Assembly (NCBI RefSeq): GCF_003234855.1
Contig: NZ_QKTO01000001.1
Location: forward strand, 434,001-498,000
Length of the DNA stretch: 64,000 nt
Direction of reading: 5' to 3'
Source of the DNA: Curtobacterium sp. MCBD17_032
GTDB lineage: Bacteria; Actinomycetota; Actinomycetes; Actinomycetales; Microbacteriaceae
Under the pieces are notes generated by a model. It did no database searches. It was not told where the DNA came from and saw only the letters and a program-made list of their open reading frames with translations. Shown here one piece after another: positions 17,034 to 25,440 of this stretch (positions within the stretch are counted from its first letter, which is position 1; each line of letters begins with the position of its first letter). Position numbers and translations under genes: made by a program.

Positions 17034-17870
17034 TCACCCGTCGAGCAGCGTGAGCAGCCGGGAGGTCTCCGCGGCCACGGCGTCCCGACCCGCGGCGACG
17101 TAGCGGCGCGGGTCGACCAGGTCCGGTCGTTCGTCGAGCACGTCGCGCAGGGCGCGGGTGAACAGGCCGTTCAGGTGCGTCGAGATGTTGATCTTCGTCA
17201 TGCCCGCGTGGACCGCGCCGCGGAGCTCGTCGTCGGACAGCCCCGAGGACCCGTGCAGGACGAGCGGCACCGGGACGGAGGCCCGCAGCCGGCCGACCAG
17301 GTCGCGGTCGACGGACGCCTCGCGGGTCTGCATCGCGTGGGAGGTCCCGACGGCCACCGCCAGGGCGTCGACACCGGTCGCCGCGACGAACGCCGCGGCC
17401 TCAGCCGGGTCGGTCCGGACGCCGGGCGCGTGGACGCCGTCCTTGCCGCCGACCTCTCCGAGCTCGGCCTCGATGGCGATGCCGGCGGTGTGGCACGCGT
17501 CGGCGAGCTCGCGGGTCGCCGCGAGGTTGGCGTCGTGGTGGAGGTGCGAGCCGTCGTACATGACCGAGTCGACGCCGAGGTCGATGCCGGCGTGGACGAG
17601 CGCCCGGTCCTCGACGTGGTCGAGGTGCACCAGGACCTCGACGTCCGCGGACCGCGCGATCGCCTGGGTCGCGGTGACGATCGGCGTCACCCCACCGTGG
17701 TAGCGGATGCAGTTCTCGCTGATCTGCAGGACGACGGGCAGCGCAGCCCGTTCGGCACCGGCCACGATGGCCTCGGCGTGCTCGAGGAGGACGACGTTGA
17801 AGGCGCCGACACCCCGGCGGGCGGCGCGGGCGGTGTCGAGGAGGCCGGTGAGGGCGAGGGCGGTGGTCAT
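17034..17870 (-). CDS. class II fructose/tagatose-bisphosphate aldolase
   Basis: The 278-residue zinc aldolase has the metal-site His in VLVHLDH and YDGSHLHHD, the loop AVAVGTSHAM and phosphate-binding GSSGLSDDEL and MTKINISTHLN. Given its neighbours (sugar-phosphate isomerase, deacetylase and a PfkB-type kinase), cleavage of tagatose-1,6-bisphosphate or fructose-1,6-bisphosphate to DHAP and glyceraldehyde-3-phosphate would be the last step. KbaY/GatY/AgaY-type and Fba-type enzymes cannot be separated by eye. It is the last gene of the leftward operon; its ATG overlaps the kinase stop as ATGA. Confidence 0.92.
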   Translation of the reverse strand: MTTALALTGLLDTARAARRGVGAFNVVLLEHAEAIVAGAERAALPVVLQISENCIRYHGGVTPIVTATQAIARSADVEVLVHLDHVEDRALVHAGIDLGVDSVMYDGSHLHHDANLAATRELADACHTAGIAIEAELGEVGGKDGVHAPGVRTDPAEAAAFVAATGVDALAVAVGTSHAMQTREASVDRDLVGRLRASVPVPLVLHGSSGLSDDELRGAVHAGMTKINISTHLNGLFTRALRDVLDERPDLVDPRRYVAAGRDAVAAETSRLLTLLDG

Positions 17871-18817
17871 GCGGTGCTCCCGGTTCGGTCGAGCTGGCTG
17901 GTGAATCGGTCGACGGCGGCGAGGTCGACCTCGCCCGCGACCGGGCGCAGGACGGCGGCTGCGCCGTACGCGGCGGCGGACCCGAGGGACCGACGGAGGA
18001 GGTCCGGTCCGGGGACGCCCGCCGGGCGACGGCTCCCGCGCGCGGTCAAGGCGAGGACGAGCCCGGCCGTGGCGGCGTCGCCCGCACCGGTCGGGTTGCC
18101 GTGGACGTCGGGGACCGCCGGGACGGAGACGACCCCGTCCCGCGTGTGCGCGCTGATGCCAGCCGACCCCGCCGAGACGACGACGACCCCGGCTCCCCGC
18201 GCGAGCAGGTCGAGGGCACCGGTCCGCTCGTCCCGGGCGCCGGTGGCGTCGAGGAGCTCGTCGCGGTTCGGCTTGCAGATCGTGGCACCGGCGGACGCGG
18301 CCTCGAGCAGCGCCGGGCCCGACAGGTCGGCCACGACGAGCACGCCCGCGTCCACGGCGCCCCCGACCCAGGTGTCGACCACACGGGGATCGGTGCCGCG
18401 GGGCAGCGAGCCGGACACGACGAACGCGGCCGCGCCGGCCCCGGCATCGTGCACCGCGGTGGTCACCGCTGCCCATTCGTCCGCGGTGACCACCGGGCCG
18501 GGTTCGCCGTACATCGTCGGGTGCGCGAGGTCGTCGACGACCGTGACCGTGGTCCGGGTGTCCCCGGCGACCGGCACCGCTGTGACCGTGAGTCCGTCGC
18601 GCTGCAGGGCGTCGGCGGTCCAGGCGCCGGTGGTCCCGCCGAGCGGCAGGACCGACGTCGTCGCCACGCCCGCGGCGTCGAGCACCCGGGCCACGTTGAC
18701 GCCCTTCCCGCCCGGCCGGCGGGCGACGTCGAGCACGCGCTGGGTGATGCCCACCGACTGCTCGGCGACGCGGTAGGTCACGTCGACCGCCGGGTTCGGG
18801 GTGAGGACGACGATCAC
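17867..18817 (-). CDS. PfkB-family hexose-phosphate kinase (1-phosphofructokinase/tagatose-6-phosphate kinase type)
   Basis: The 316-residue ribokinase-fold kinase starts VVLTPNPAVDVTY, the standard opening of FruK/LacC-type kinases. It carries RRPGGKGVNVARVL (substrate-binding GGKGxN) and NPTGAGDAATAGLVLAL (anion hole with the catalytic Asp). Operon context favours phosphorylation of tagatose-6-phosphate or fructose-phosphate before aldol cleavage. The GTG start overlaps the stop of the deacetylase gene, and its own stop overlaps the aldolase ATG. Confidence 0.92.
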   Translation of the reverse strand: MIVVLTPNPAVDVTYRVAEQSVGITQRVLDVARRPGGKGVNVARVLDAAGVATTSVLPLGGTTGAWTADALQRDGLTVTAVPVAGDTRTTVTVVDDLAHPTMYGEPGPVVTADEWAAVTTAVHDAGAGAAAFVVSGSLPRGTDPRVVDTWVGGAVDAGVLVVADLSGPALLEAASAGATICKPNRDELLDATGARDERTGALDLLARGAGVVVVSAGSAGISAHTRDGVVSVPAVPDVHGNPTGAGDAATAGLVLALTARGSRRPAGVPGPDLLRRSLGSAAAYGAAAVLRPVAGEVDLAAVDRFTSQLDRTGSTA

Positions 18818-19911
18818 GCGGGGACCTCCAGGACGGTGGGCCGGCCATCGGGGCCGAGGACGACCAGGTCGGCGGCGGCGCCGACGGTGAGGGGTGGACG
18901 CAGGCCGAGCACCGCGGAGGCCCGGACGGACGAGGCGGCCACGGCCTCCCGGACGTCGGCGGCAGGGCCGCCCTCGGGACGCGGGGCGAGGACCCGGGTG
19001 ACGGCGTCGCCGACGGTGATGGTGCTGCCGGCCAGCGAGGAGCGGTCGGCGAGCATCGCCACGCCGCCCGCCACGAGGACGTCGGACCCGGCGATCCGGT
19101 AGGCGCCGTCGGCGCAGCCGGTGGCGGCCATCGCGTCGGAGACGAACACCAGTCGGTCACCGGCGGCGCGACGGACGAGGTCGACGGCGACCGGGTCGAG
19201 GTGGTGGCCGTCGATGATGCACTCCACCGTGAGGCGGCTGTCGGTCAGGGCGACACCGACCGGACCGGGCGCACGGTGGTGCAGCGGCGGCATGCCGTTG
19301 AAGAGGTGGGTGACCAGGGTGGCGCCGGCGTCGACCGCTCGCTGCACCTGCTCGGTGTCGGCGTCGGTGTGGCCGACCGCGGCGACGATCCCTGCTTCGA
19401 CGAGGCGGCGGATCGCGTCGATCGCGCCGGGGAGTTCGGGGGCGAGCGTGACCACCCGGAGGGCCGTGCCTCCCGCGTCGAGCAGGAGGTCGACCTCGGC
19501 GGTGGTCGGCGCGTGCAGCAGGGCGGCCGCGTGCGCACCGCGTCGTGCGGGCGAGAGCCACGGCCCCTCGAGGTGCAGTCCGGCGAGCGTCCCGTCGGCG
19601 ACGAGCGGTGCGAGGCGGTGGAGCGCGGCGACCGTGTCCGGCACGGTCCCCGTCGCGATCGAGGCGACGAGGTGTGCGGTGCCCCGTCCGGCGTGGTGCG
19701 CGACGGCGGCGCGGGCCTCGTCGGCCGAGCACGAGGCGAAGTCGTGGCCGAGCGCACCGTGCGCGTGCAGGTCGACGAAGCCCGGGACGACGGTGCCGGG
19801 GGCGTCGACGACGTGGTCGTGTGCCGGTGTCGGTCCGGTGCCGACCGCGGCGACCCGGCCGTCGGTGAGCGCGATCCAGCCGTCGACCAGGTCGAGTTCC
19901 GCGGTGACCAC
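18814..19911 (-). CDS. nagA: N-acetylhexosamine-6-phosphate deacetylase (NagA/AgaA family)
   Basis: The 365-residue amidohydrolase removes acetate from GlcNAc-6-P or GalNAc-6-P. Metal and catalytic residues are visible: HAHG after FVDL (HxH), HLEGPWLSPARRGAH (metal Glu), VGHTDADTEQ and THLFNGMPPLHHR (His ligands), and FVSDAMAATG (catalytic Asp). The start is uncertain. GTG at 19911 is the first in-frame start close to the homologous region, but it drops the usual first strand. The expected opening (VTTLVRA) is present one frame away, beginning at a GTG (19935-19937) that overlaps the ROK stop, so a small frameshift near 19914-19918 is likely. Confidence 0.88.
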   Translation of the reverse strand: MVTAELDLVDGWIALTDGRVAAVGTGPTPAHDHVVDAPGTVVPGFVDLHAHGALGHDFASCSADEARAAVAHHAGRGTAHLVASIATGTVPDTVAALHRLAPLVADGTLAGLHLEGPWLSPARRGAHAAALLHAPTTAEVDLLLDAGGTALRVVTLAPELPGAIDAIRRLVEAGIVAAVGHTDADTEQVQRAVDAGATLVTHLFNGMPPLHHRAPGPVGVALTDSRLTVECIIDGHHLDPVAVDLVRRAAGDRLVFVSDAMAATGCADGAYRIAGSDVLVAGGVAMLADRSSLAGSTITVGDAVTRVLAPRPEGGPAADVREAVAASSVRASAVLGLRPPLTVGAAADLVVLGPDGRPTVLEVPA

Positions 19912-19933
19912 ACGGGGGCGCGGACGAGCGTCG

Positions 19934-20890
19934 TCACGCCGACACCGCGGTCGGGCCGTCGTCGACGCGCTGGTGACGGGCGCGGAGGTCGCGCCCGAGC
20001 AGCTCCCGTGCCAGGAGTCCGGCACCGATCGCGCCGGCGGCGTCACCGTGTCGTGCGCCGACGAGGGCCGGGACCCGGACGCCCACCAGCCGGTCGCTCA
20101 GCGCCGCGGTGAGGGGGTCGAGCAGCAGCGGACCGGACTGCGCGAGTCCACCGCCGACGACCAGGGTGTGGCAGCCCGCGGCGGCCGTCAGCCAGGCCAG
20201 CGCGTCGGCGAGCACGTCGACGCAGTCGTCCCACGCCCGGCGGGCGACGAGGTCGCCGTCGAGGACGCGGAGCATCGCGGCGTGCGCGGTGGGGACGCCG
20301 CTCCGCCGGGCGACGGCACCCGCAGAGGCGACCTCTTCGACCCGGAGGCCCGCGTGCGGCCCGTGCGCGATGCGGACCTGGCCGATCTCCCCCGCCCAGC
20401 CGTCGCCGCTGACGACCCGTCCGTCCACGACCAGCGCGCTCGCCAGCCCGGTCCCGACCGGGACGAACGCGACCGTGCCGTGGTCGAGCCCTCCGGCCTG
20501 TGCCTCGGCGAGTGCGCCGGCGCGGACGTCGTGGCCGAACGCGAGCGGGACGTCGGTGCCCGTCGCCCGGAGTGCCGCGGCGACCCGGCTGTGGATGGGG
20601 ACGTCCTGCCAGCCGAGGTTCACGGACAGCACCGAGCGGCCGGCGGCCTCGTCGACCACGCCGGGCACGACCAGGCCGACGGCGTCGAGTGCCACGCCGT
20701 GCTGTCGGGCGACCCAGCGCGCGTGCACGGCGAGCTCGGCCACGACGACGGCCAGGGCCTCGGCGGCGGGGTCGTCACGCGGGGTCGGGACGCGCTGCTC
20801 GCCGAGCAACCGTCCGTCGTCGGCGGTCAGTCGGGCCTTGGTGCCCGTGCCGCCGACGTCGACCCCGAGCACCGCCCCGCGCGCGGTCAT
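19934..20890 (-). CDS. ROK-family sugar kinase
   Basis: The 318-residue protein has the ATP-binding GVDVGGTGTKARL at the N-terminus, FGHDVRAGALAEAQAG with the catalytic Asp, and VPVGTGLASALVVDG. It probably phosphorylates an (N-acetyl)hexosamine taken up without phosphorylation by an ABC importer. The ROK zinc motif (CxCGxxGCxE) is missing: after GEIGQVRI the sequence reads AHGPHAGLRVEEVAS, with no cysteines. It starts within the stop of the SIS gene (TGATG, 1-nt overlap). Confidence 0.9.
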   Translation of the reverse strand: MTARGAVLGVDVGGTGTKARLTADDGRLLGEQRVPTPRDDPAAEALAVVVAELAVHARWVARQHGVALDAVGLVVPGVVDEAAGRSVLSVNLGWQDVPIHSRVAAALRATGTDVPLAFGHDVRAGALAEAQAGGLDHGTVAFVPVGTGLASALVVDGRVVSGDGWAGEIGQVRIAHGPHAGLRVEEVASAGAVARRSGVPTAHAAMLRVLDGDLVARRAWDDCVDVLADALAWLTAAAGCHTLVVGGGLAQSGPLLLDPLTAALSDRLVGVRVPALVGARHGDAAGAIGAGLLARELLGRDLRARHQRVDDGPTAVSA

Positions 20891-21768
20891 CAGGTGAGGA
20901 TGACCGAACGGGTGAGCGAGCGCGGGTGGTCCGGGTCGAGGCCGCGTCGTTCGGCGAGCGCGACCGCGAACCGGTGCACGACGACGAGTCCCGCGAGCGG
21001 GTCGAGGTCGTGGTGCACGAGGCGCGCTCCGGTCGCCGCGACGTCGTCGGCGAGGCCGTCCGGCACCGCGCCGAGCGACCAGACCAGCCGCCCGGGCTGC
21101 GCGATCGCGATCGGTCCGTGCCGGTAGTCCATCGACGGGTACGACTCGGCCCAGAACTGGGCGGCTTCACGCGTCTTCAGGGCGGCCTCGGACGTCAGGC
21201 CGACCGCGGCTCCACGACCGACGAACGTCACCTGCTCGGCGTCGAGCAGGTCGTCGATCGGCACCGTCAGGGCGGTCTCCGCCTGGGCGGCGAGGGCCTC
21301 GACGTCCTCGCCGAGGGAGGCGCGGAGCAGCGCGAGGGCGGTGGTCGCGAAGCGGGTCTGCACGACGGAGCGCTCGTCGGCGAACGGCAGCGCGACGACG
21401 TGGTCGGCGTCCGCGGCGGCCGGGCTGTCCGGAACGGCGGTGAGGAGCACGGTTCGACGTCCGGGCAGGGCGCGCAGCAGGTCGATCACCTCGGTGGTCG
21501 TGCCGGAGCGGGAGATCGTCACGATGCGGTCGTACTCGCGGTCGAGGGGGTACTCGGAGCCGGCGAAGGCGTCGGTCACGCCGAGGCCGGCGGACTCACG
21601 GGCGACGGCGTAGCTCATCGCGATGAACCAGCTCGTGCCGCAGCCGACGACGGCGACGCGCTCGCCGGGCTGGGGGAGCACGTCGACGAACGAGGGCAGC
21701 AGGGCCGCGGCAGAGCGCCAGGAGTCCGGCTGCGTTGCCAGCTCTGCGCTCACGAAGGTGTCGGACAT
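20890..21768 (-). CDS. SIS-domain aminosugar-phosphate isomerase/deaminase (AgaS-like)
   Basis: The 292-residue protein contains two SIS domains. VAVVGCGTSWFIAM and VTISRSGTTTEVIDLLRAL are the sugar-phosphate loops of the first; VTFVGRGAAVGLTSEAALK of the second. EAALKTREAAQFWAESYPSMDYRHGPI is the GlmS/AgaS-like region with catalytic Glu and His. In amino-sugar operons such proteins convert galactosamine-6-P or glucosamine-6-P to the ketose phosphate. The ATG at 21768 follows GGAAGGA; the longer frame upstream is not protein-like. It is the first gene of the leftward operon. Confidence 0.9.
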   Translation of the reverse strand: MSDTFVSAELATQPDSWRSAAALLPSFVDVLPQPGERVAVVGCGTSWFIAMSYAVARESAGLGVTDAFAGSEYPLDREYDRIVTISRSGTTTEVIDLLRALPGRRTVLLTAVPDSPAAADADHVVALPFADERSVVQTRFATTALALLRASLGEDVEALAAQAETALTVPIDDLLDAEQVTFVGRGAAVGLTSEAALKTREAAQFWAESYPSMDYRHGPIAIAQPGRLVWSLGAVPDGLADDVAATGARLVHHDLDPLAGLVVVHRFAVALAERRGLDPDHPRSLTRSVILT

Positions 21769-21818
21769 GGAGTCCTTCCGGTCGGACCGATCCTTGGTGA
21801 TCGGTACGAGCCAGCATG

Positions 21819-21830
21819 ACGATCGATCGT
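21819..21830. promoter_or_regulatory. 12-bp palindrome, candidate DeoR operator
   Basis: ACGATCGATCGT is a perfect palindrome in the gap between the SIS gene (start 21768) and the divergent deoR-type gene (start 21899). On the minus strand it lies between a possible TTGCAT -35 and CATGCT -10, so a bound repressor would block the operon. The GATCGAT core recurs at 22807-22813 and 22837-22843 in front of the sugar importer operon. Confidence 0.5.
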
Positions 21831-21886
21831 GCGCGATGCAAGTACAAAACGTCATTTCCGATCACGCGGGTTCGGAGTGCCGCCCG

Positions 21887-21892
21887 TAGGAT
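21887..21892 (+). promoter_or_regulatory. -10 box TAGGAT, leaderless
   Basis: TAGGAT ends 6 nt before the ATG at 21899 of the DeoR-type regulator gene. Confidence 0.5.
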
Positions 21893-21898
21893 GACGCC

Positions 21899-22687
21899 AT
21901 GACCCCGCAGCAGAGGCTGAACGCCCTCCTCGAGCTGGTGAGCGATCGTGGCAACGTCTCGATCACCGAGATCGGTGACGCGCTCGGGATCTCCGCGGCG
22001 ACCGCCCGACGCGACCTCGCCACGCTCGCCGACCAGCGCCTCGTGACCCGGACGCACGGTGGCGCTGCCGCCCTCGGCACCGGCTACGAGCTGCCCCTGC
22101 AGTACAAGATCGTCCGACAGGCCGAGGCGAAGACCGCGATCGCCCGGGCGACGGCGGCGCTCGTGGCGCCCGGGGACACGGTCGGGCTCAACGGCGGGAC
22201 GACCACGACCGAGGTCGCGCGGGAACTCGGCAAGAGCGAACGTTTCCTCCGCGCCGACGGCGAGTACGGCATCACCATCGTCACGAACGCGCTCAACATC
22301 GGGTACGAGCTCTCGGTCCGCGCGAACGTCAAGATCGTCGTGACCGGCGGCGTGGCCCGACGGCAGTCGTACGAGCTGATCGGCCCCCTGGTCCGCGACA
22401 CCCTGGACGAGTTCGCACTCGACGTCGTCGTGCTCGGCGTGGACGGACTCACCGGGCAGTACGGGGCGACGACCATGCACGAGGGAGAGGCCGAGGTCAG
22501 CCGCCACTTCGCCTCGGTCGGACGCCGGGTGGTCGTGGTGGCCGACTCGACGAAGATCGAGCGCTCCACCTTCGCGCGGATCTGTCCGCTGGAGCGCATC
22601 GACGTCCTGGTCACCGACCGGGACGTCCCCGCCCCGTTCGCCGCGGACCTGTCCGCCGCCGGTGTGGAGCTCGTCGTCGCGGACTGA
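21899..22687 (+). CDS. DeoR-family transcriptional regulator
   Basis: The 262-residue regulator has an N-terminal HTH (LLELVSDRGNVSITEIGDALG then SAATARRDLATLADQRLVTR, ending THGGA), which is the DeoR signature. Its effector domain resembles ribose-5-phosphate isomerase (GLNGGTTTTEVAREL, IVTNALNIGYEL, VVLGVDGLTGQYG, VVVADSTKI), known to bind sugar phosphates. It lies between two sugar units. By analogy with AgaR/LacR it probably represses them until the phosphorylated sugar accumulates. Confidence 0.93.
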   Translation: MTPQQRLNALLELVSDRGNVSITEIGDALGISAATARRDLATLADQRLVTRTHGGAAALGTGYELPLQYKIVRQAEAKTAIARATAALVAPGDTVGLNGGTTTTEVARELGKSERFLRADGEYGITIVTNALNIGYELSVRANVKIVVTGGVARRQSYELIGPLVRDTLDEFALDVVVLGVDGLTGQYGATTMHEGEAEVSRHFASVGRRVVVVADSTKIERSTFARICPLERIDVLVTDRDVPAPFAADLSAAGVELVVAD

Positions 22688-22703
22688 CGCCACGCCGGAG
22701 CTC

Positions 22704-22735
22704 GCCCCCGCGGGATCGACGGACCCGCTGGGGGC
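22704..22735 (+). terminator. terminator after deoR-type gene
   Basis: GCCCCCGCGGG (22704-22714) pairs with CCCGCTGGGGGC (22724-22735), with one bulged base and a 9-nt loop, 17 nt after the stop. Confidence 0.65.
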
Positions 22736-22823
22736 TGTGCCGTGCCACCCCGCCGATCGGCGCGACGTTTCCGGCGTGTAAAACCCGCGCATCTCGCTTC
22801 CGTGAGCGATCGATGAGCGCATA

Positions 22824-22852
22824 TTGTGCATTCATGATCGATTTGGCATCAT
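22824..22852 (+). promoter_or_regulatory. promoter TTGTGC-17-CATCAT of the sugar importer operon
   Basis: TTGTGC (22824-22829) and CATCAT (22847-22852) are 17 bp apart. Transcription would start near 22859, which excludes the ATG at 22851 and supports the ATG at 22881. GATCGAT motifs at 22807-22813 and 22837-22843 flank or overlap the promoter and resemble the palindrome at 21819. Confidence 0.55.
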
Positions 22853-22880
22853 GGCCGTCACAATCACGCAAGGGAGCGAG

Positions 22881-24122
22881 ATGAGCATCACGAGCACGCG
22901 CACACTGCGGGTCGGTGTGGTCGGGATCGGCCAGCGGTCGTCCATCGCCCACCACGTGGCCGCCGCCGGACTCGACGCGGACGGGGTCGACGCCCGGATC
23001 ATGGCCGCTGCCGACGTCACCGCGTCCGGTCGGGAGCGAGCCGCCGAGGCCTGGCCGGACGCCACGGTCCTCGACGGCCACCGCGGCCTGATCGGCACCG
23101 GCGGTGCCCCGAACGCGGTCGACGCCGCGATCGTCACCACCCCCGACTGGACCCACGCCGAGATCGCGATCGACCTGCTCCGCGCCGGCATCGCCGTCTA
23201 CCTCGAGAAGCCCCTCGCCATCACGCTCGAGGACGCCGACGCCGTGCTCGACACCGCCGCCGAGACCGGCACCCCGCTCTACGTCGGGCACAACTTCCGG
23301 CACGCCGCCGTCGTGCGCCTGATGCGCGACGTGATCGCACGCGGCGAGATCGGGGAGGTGAAGGCGGTGTGGGTGCGCCACTTCGTCGGCAACGGCGGCG
23401 ACTACTACTTCAAGGACTGGCACGCCGACCGCAGCCGGGTGAACTCGCTCCTGCTGCAGAAGGCCAGCCACGACCTCGACGTCGTGCACGCGCTCGCCGG
23501 GGCGTACACCAGCCGTGTCGTCGGGATGGGGTCGCTGTCGGTCTACGGTGACGTCACCGACCGCCGGGACCGCAGCGACGAACTCATGACCGACTGGTTC
23601 TCGTTCGACAACTGGCCGCCCGCCGAACAGACCGGCCTGAACCCCGTCGTCGACGTCGAGGACGTGTCGATGGTCATGATGACGCTCGAGAACGGCGTGC
23701 AGGCGAGCTACGAACAGTGCCACTTCACGCCCGACTACTGGCGGAACTACACGGTCATCGGCACCCGCGGGCGGCTCGAGAACACCGGGGACACCGGTGG
23801 TGGCGTGGTCAGGGTCTGGAACCGCCGCCGCAACTGGGACGTGGCCGGGGACGTCGAGTACCCGATCGACGGGGTCGAGGACGGCCACGCCGACGCCGAC
23901 CTGCTCACCATGACCGAGTTCCTCCGCTCGGTCGCCTTCGGTACGCCGACCACCCTGTCGCCGGTCGCGGCGCGGGCCGCCGTCGCAGCCGGGGCGCTCG
24001 CCACCCAGTCGCTCCGCAACGGCTCCGTCCCCGTCGACGTCCCGCCGCTCTCCGACGCCACCCTCCGACACTTCGCGACCACTCCCGACCGCGACGACGT
24101 TCCCGAAAGGACCACCCGATGA
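22881..24122 (+). CDS. Gfo/Idh/MocA-family sugar dehydrogenase
   Basis: The 413-residue NAD(P)-dependent oxidoreductase has the Rossmann opening LRVGVVGIGQRSSIAHHVA, AAIVTTPDWTH, and YLEKPLAITLEDADAVLDTA carrying the EKP motif (Lys for hydride-transfer chemistry). GHNFRHAAVVRLMRD is followed by the C-terminal sheet domain. Substrates in this family are sugars, inositols or their acids. The ATG at 22881 is preceded by AAGGGAGCGAG. The stop overlaps the binding-protein ATG as ATGA, so it is part of the importer operon and probably acts on the imported sugar. Confidence 0.93.
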   Translation: MSITSTRTLRVGVVGIGQRSSIAHHVAAAGLDADGVDARIMAAADVTASGRERAAEAWPDATVLDGHRGLIGTGGAPNAVDAAIVTTPDWTHAEIAIDLLRAGIAVYLEKPLAITLEDADAVLDTAAETGTPLYVGHNFRHAAVVRLMRDVIARGEIGEVKAVWVRHFVGNGGDYYFKDWHADRSRVNSLLLQKASHDLDVVHALAGAYTSRVVGMGSLSVYGDVTDRRDRSDELMTDWFSFDNWPPAEQTGLNPVVDVEDVSMVMMTLENGVQASYEQCHFTPDYWRNYTVIGTRGRLENTGDTGGGVVRVWNRRRNWDVAGDVEYPIDGVEDGHADADLLTMTEFLRSVAFGTPTTLSPVAARAAVAAGALATQSLRNGSVPVDVPPLSDATLRHFATTPDRDDVPERTTR

Positions 24123-25435
24123 CCGCTCCCACCGCCCGTCCGGGCCGCGGCCGACGCCGCGCACTGCTCGGTCTCGCAGCCGCCGTCAGTGCCGTCGCGC
24201 TCCTGGCCGGATGCAGCAGCGCCTCCTCCGCGGGGTCCTCCGACTCCGGCTCGGGGAAGGTCGCGAAGGACACGAAGGCGGACCTGACGTACGCCGTCTG
24301 GGACCAGAACCAGGTGGAGGCCATCAAGGCCAACATCAAGGGGTTCAACGAGGAGTACCCGGACATCACGGTGAACGTCGACGTCACGCCGTACGCCAAC
24401 TACTTCACGAAGCTGCAGACCCAGGGCTCGAGCAACACGCTCCCCGACCTGTTCTGGATGAACGGCCCGAACTTCCAGCTCTACGCGGCCAACGGCAAGC
24501 TCGCCCCGATCACCGGCGAGGTGGAGTCCGGCGCGATCGACCCCGCGAACTACTCCGACGCGCTCAACCAGCTGTACACGTACGACGGCACCCAGTACGG
24601 CGTCCCGAAGGACTTCGACACGATCGGCGTCTGGATGAACACGGCCCTGTTCGAGAAGGCCGGCGTCGCCATGCCGTCGAAGGACTGGACCTGGGACGAC
24701 TTCCAGGAGACCGGCGCGGAGCTGTCCGAGAAGCTGAAGGCGGACGGCGCCTACGGGGCAGCCGCGGGCATGGACGGCCAGACGACCTACTACGACACGA
24801 TCTTCCAGGCCGGCGGTTCCGTCATCGACGGCGACGAGTCGGCGTACGACACGAAGGCCGCCCAGGAGGGCATCGGCTTCTGGACCGACCTGATCGCGTC
24901 CGGCGCGTCGCCCTCGATCAAGCAGCTGACCGACACCACGGCGGACCAGTGGTTCACCTCCGGCAAGGTCGCGATGTACCAGGGCGGCAGCTGGTTCCGG
25001 TCGGCGCTGATCGGCTCCGACATGGAGCAGGACGTCGTCGCCTACCCGCTGCCGAAGGGCAAGGAGCAGGCGACCGTCATCCACGGCGTCTCGAACGTCG
25101 TCGCGGAGGGGTCGGAGGACAAGGCCGCCGCGCAGGCACTCCAGGCCTACCTGGCCAGCAAGCCCGCCCAGCAGCAGCAGGGCGACATGGGCGCGGTCAT
25201 CCCCGCGTACGAGGGCACGCAGGACGCCTTCACGAAGACCATGCCCGACGCCGACCTGCAGGTCTTCCTCGACGCGGTCGACTACGCGAAGCCGCTGCCG
25301 GTGTCGAAGAACACCGCCGCCTGGAACACCCTCGAGACGAACCTGCTGCCGAGCGCGTTCGACGGCTCGGAACCGGTCGACGAGGTGACCGGGGAGCTCG
25401 CCCGGAAGATGGACGCCGCACTCGCGAAGGAGTGA
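24119..25435 (+). CDS. sugar ABC transporter substrate-binding lipoprotein
   Basis: The 438-residue precursor has a basic N-terminus, a hydrophobic core and lipobox LLAGC (Cys at about residue 32), then a Ser/Gly linker. The mature part is a cluster-B (MalE-type, extracellular solute-binding family 1) protein: TYAVWDQNQVEAIKANIKGF, TLPDLFWMNGPN, QYGVPKDFDTIGVWMNTALF and KVAMYQGGSWF. It should capture an oligosaccharide or amino sugar for the two permeases downstream. No ATPase gene is present, so a shared MsmK-type ATPase encoded elsewhere is expected. Confidence 0.94.
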   Translation: MTAPTARPGRGRRRALLGLAAAVSAVALLAGCSSASSAGSSDSGSGKVAKDTKADLTYAVWDQNQVEAIKANIKGFNEEYPDITVNVDVTPYANYFTKLQTQGSSNTLPDLFWMNGPNFQLYAANGKLAPITGEVESGAIDPANYSDALNQLYTYDGTQYGVPKDFDTIGVWMNTALFEKAGVAMPSKDWTWDDFQETGAELSEKLKADGAYGAAAGMDGQTTYYDTIFQAGGSVIDGDESAYDTKAAQEGIGFWTDLIASGASPSIKQLTDTTADQWFTSGKVAMYQGGSWFRSALIGSDMEQDVVAYPLPKGKEQATVIHGVSNVVAEGSEDKAAAQALQAYLASKPAQQQQGDMGAVIPAYEGTQDAFTKTMPDADLQVFLDAVDYAKPLPVSKNTAAWNTLETNLLPSAFDGSEPVDEVTGELARKMDAALAKE

Positions 25436-25440
25436 CGGTC

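Noticed and set aside
22851..22880. ATG at 22851 as the start of the Gfo/Idh gene
   Set aside because: It overlaps the predicted -10 (CATCAT) and lacks a ribosome site. The ATG at 22881 has AAGGGAGCGAG and starts at the homologous region.
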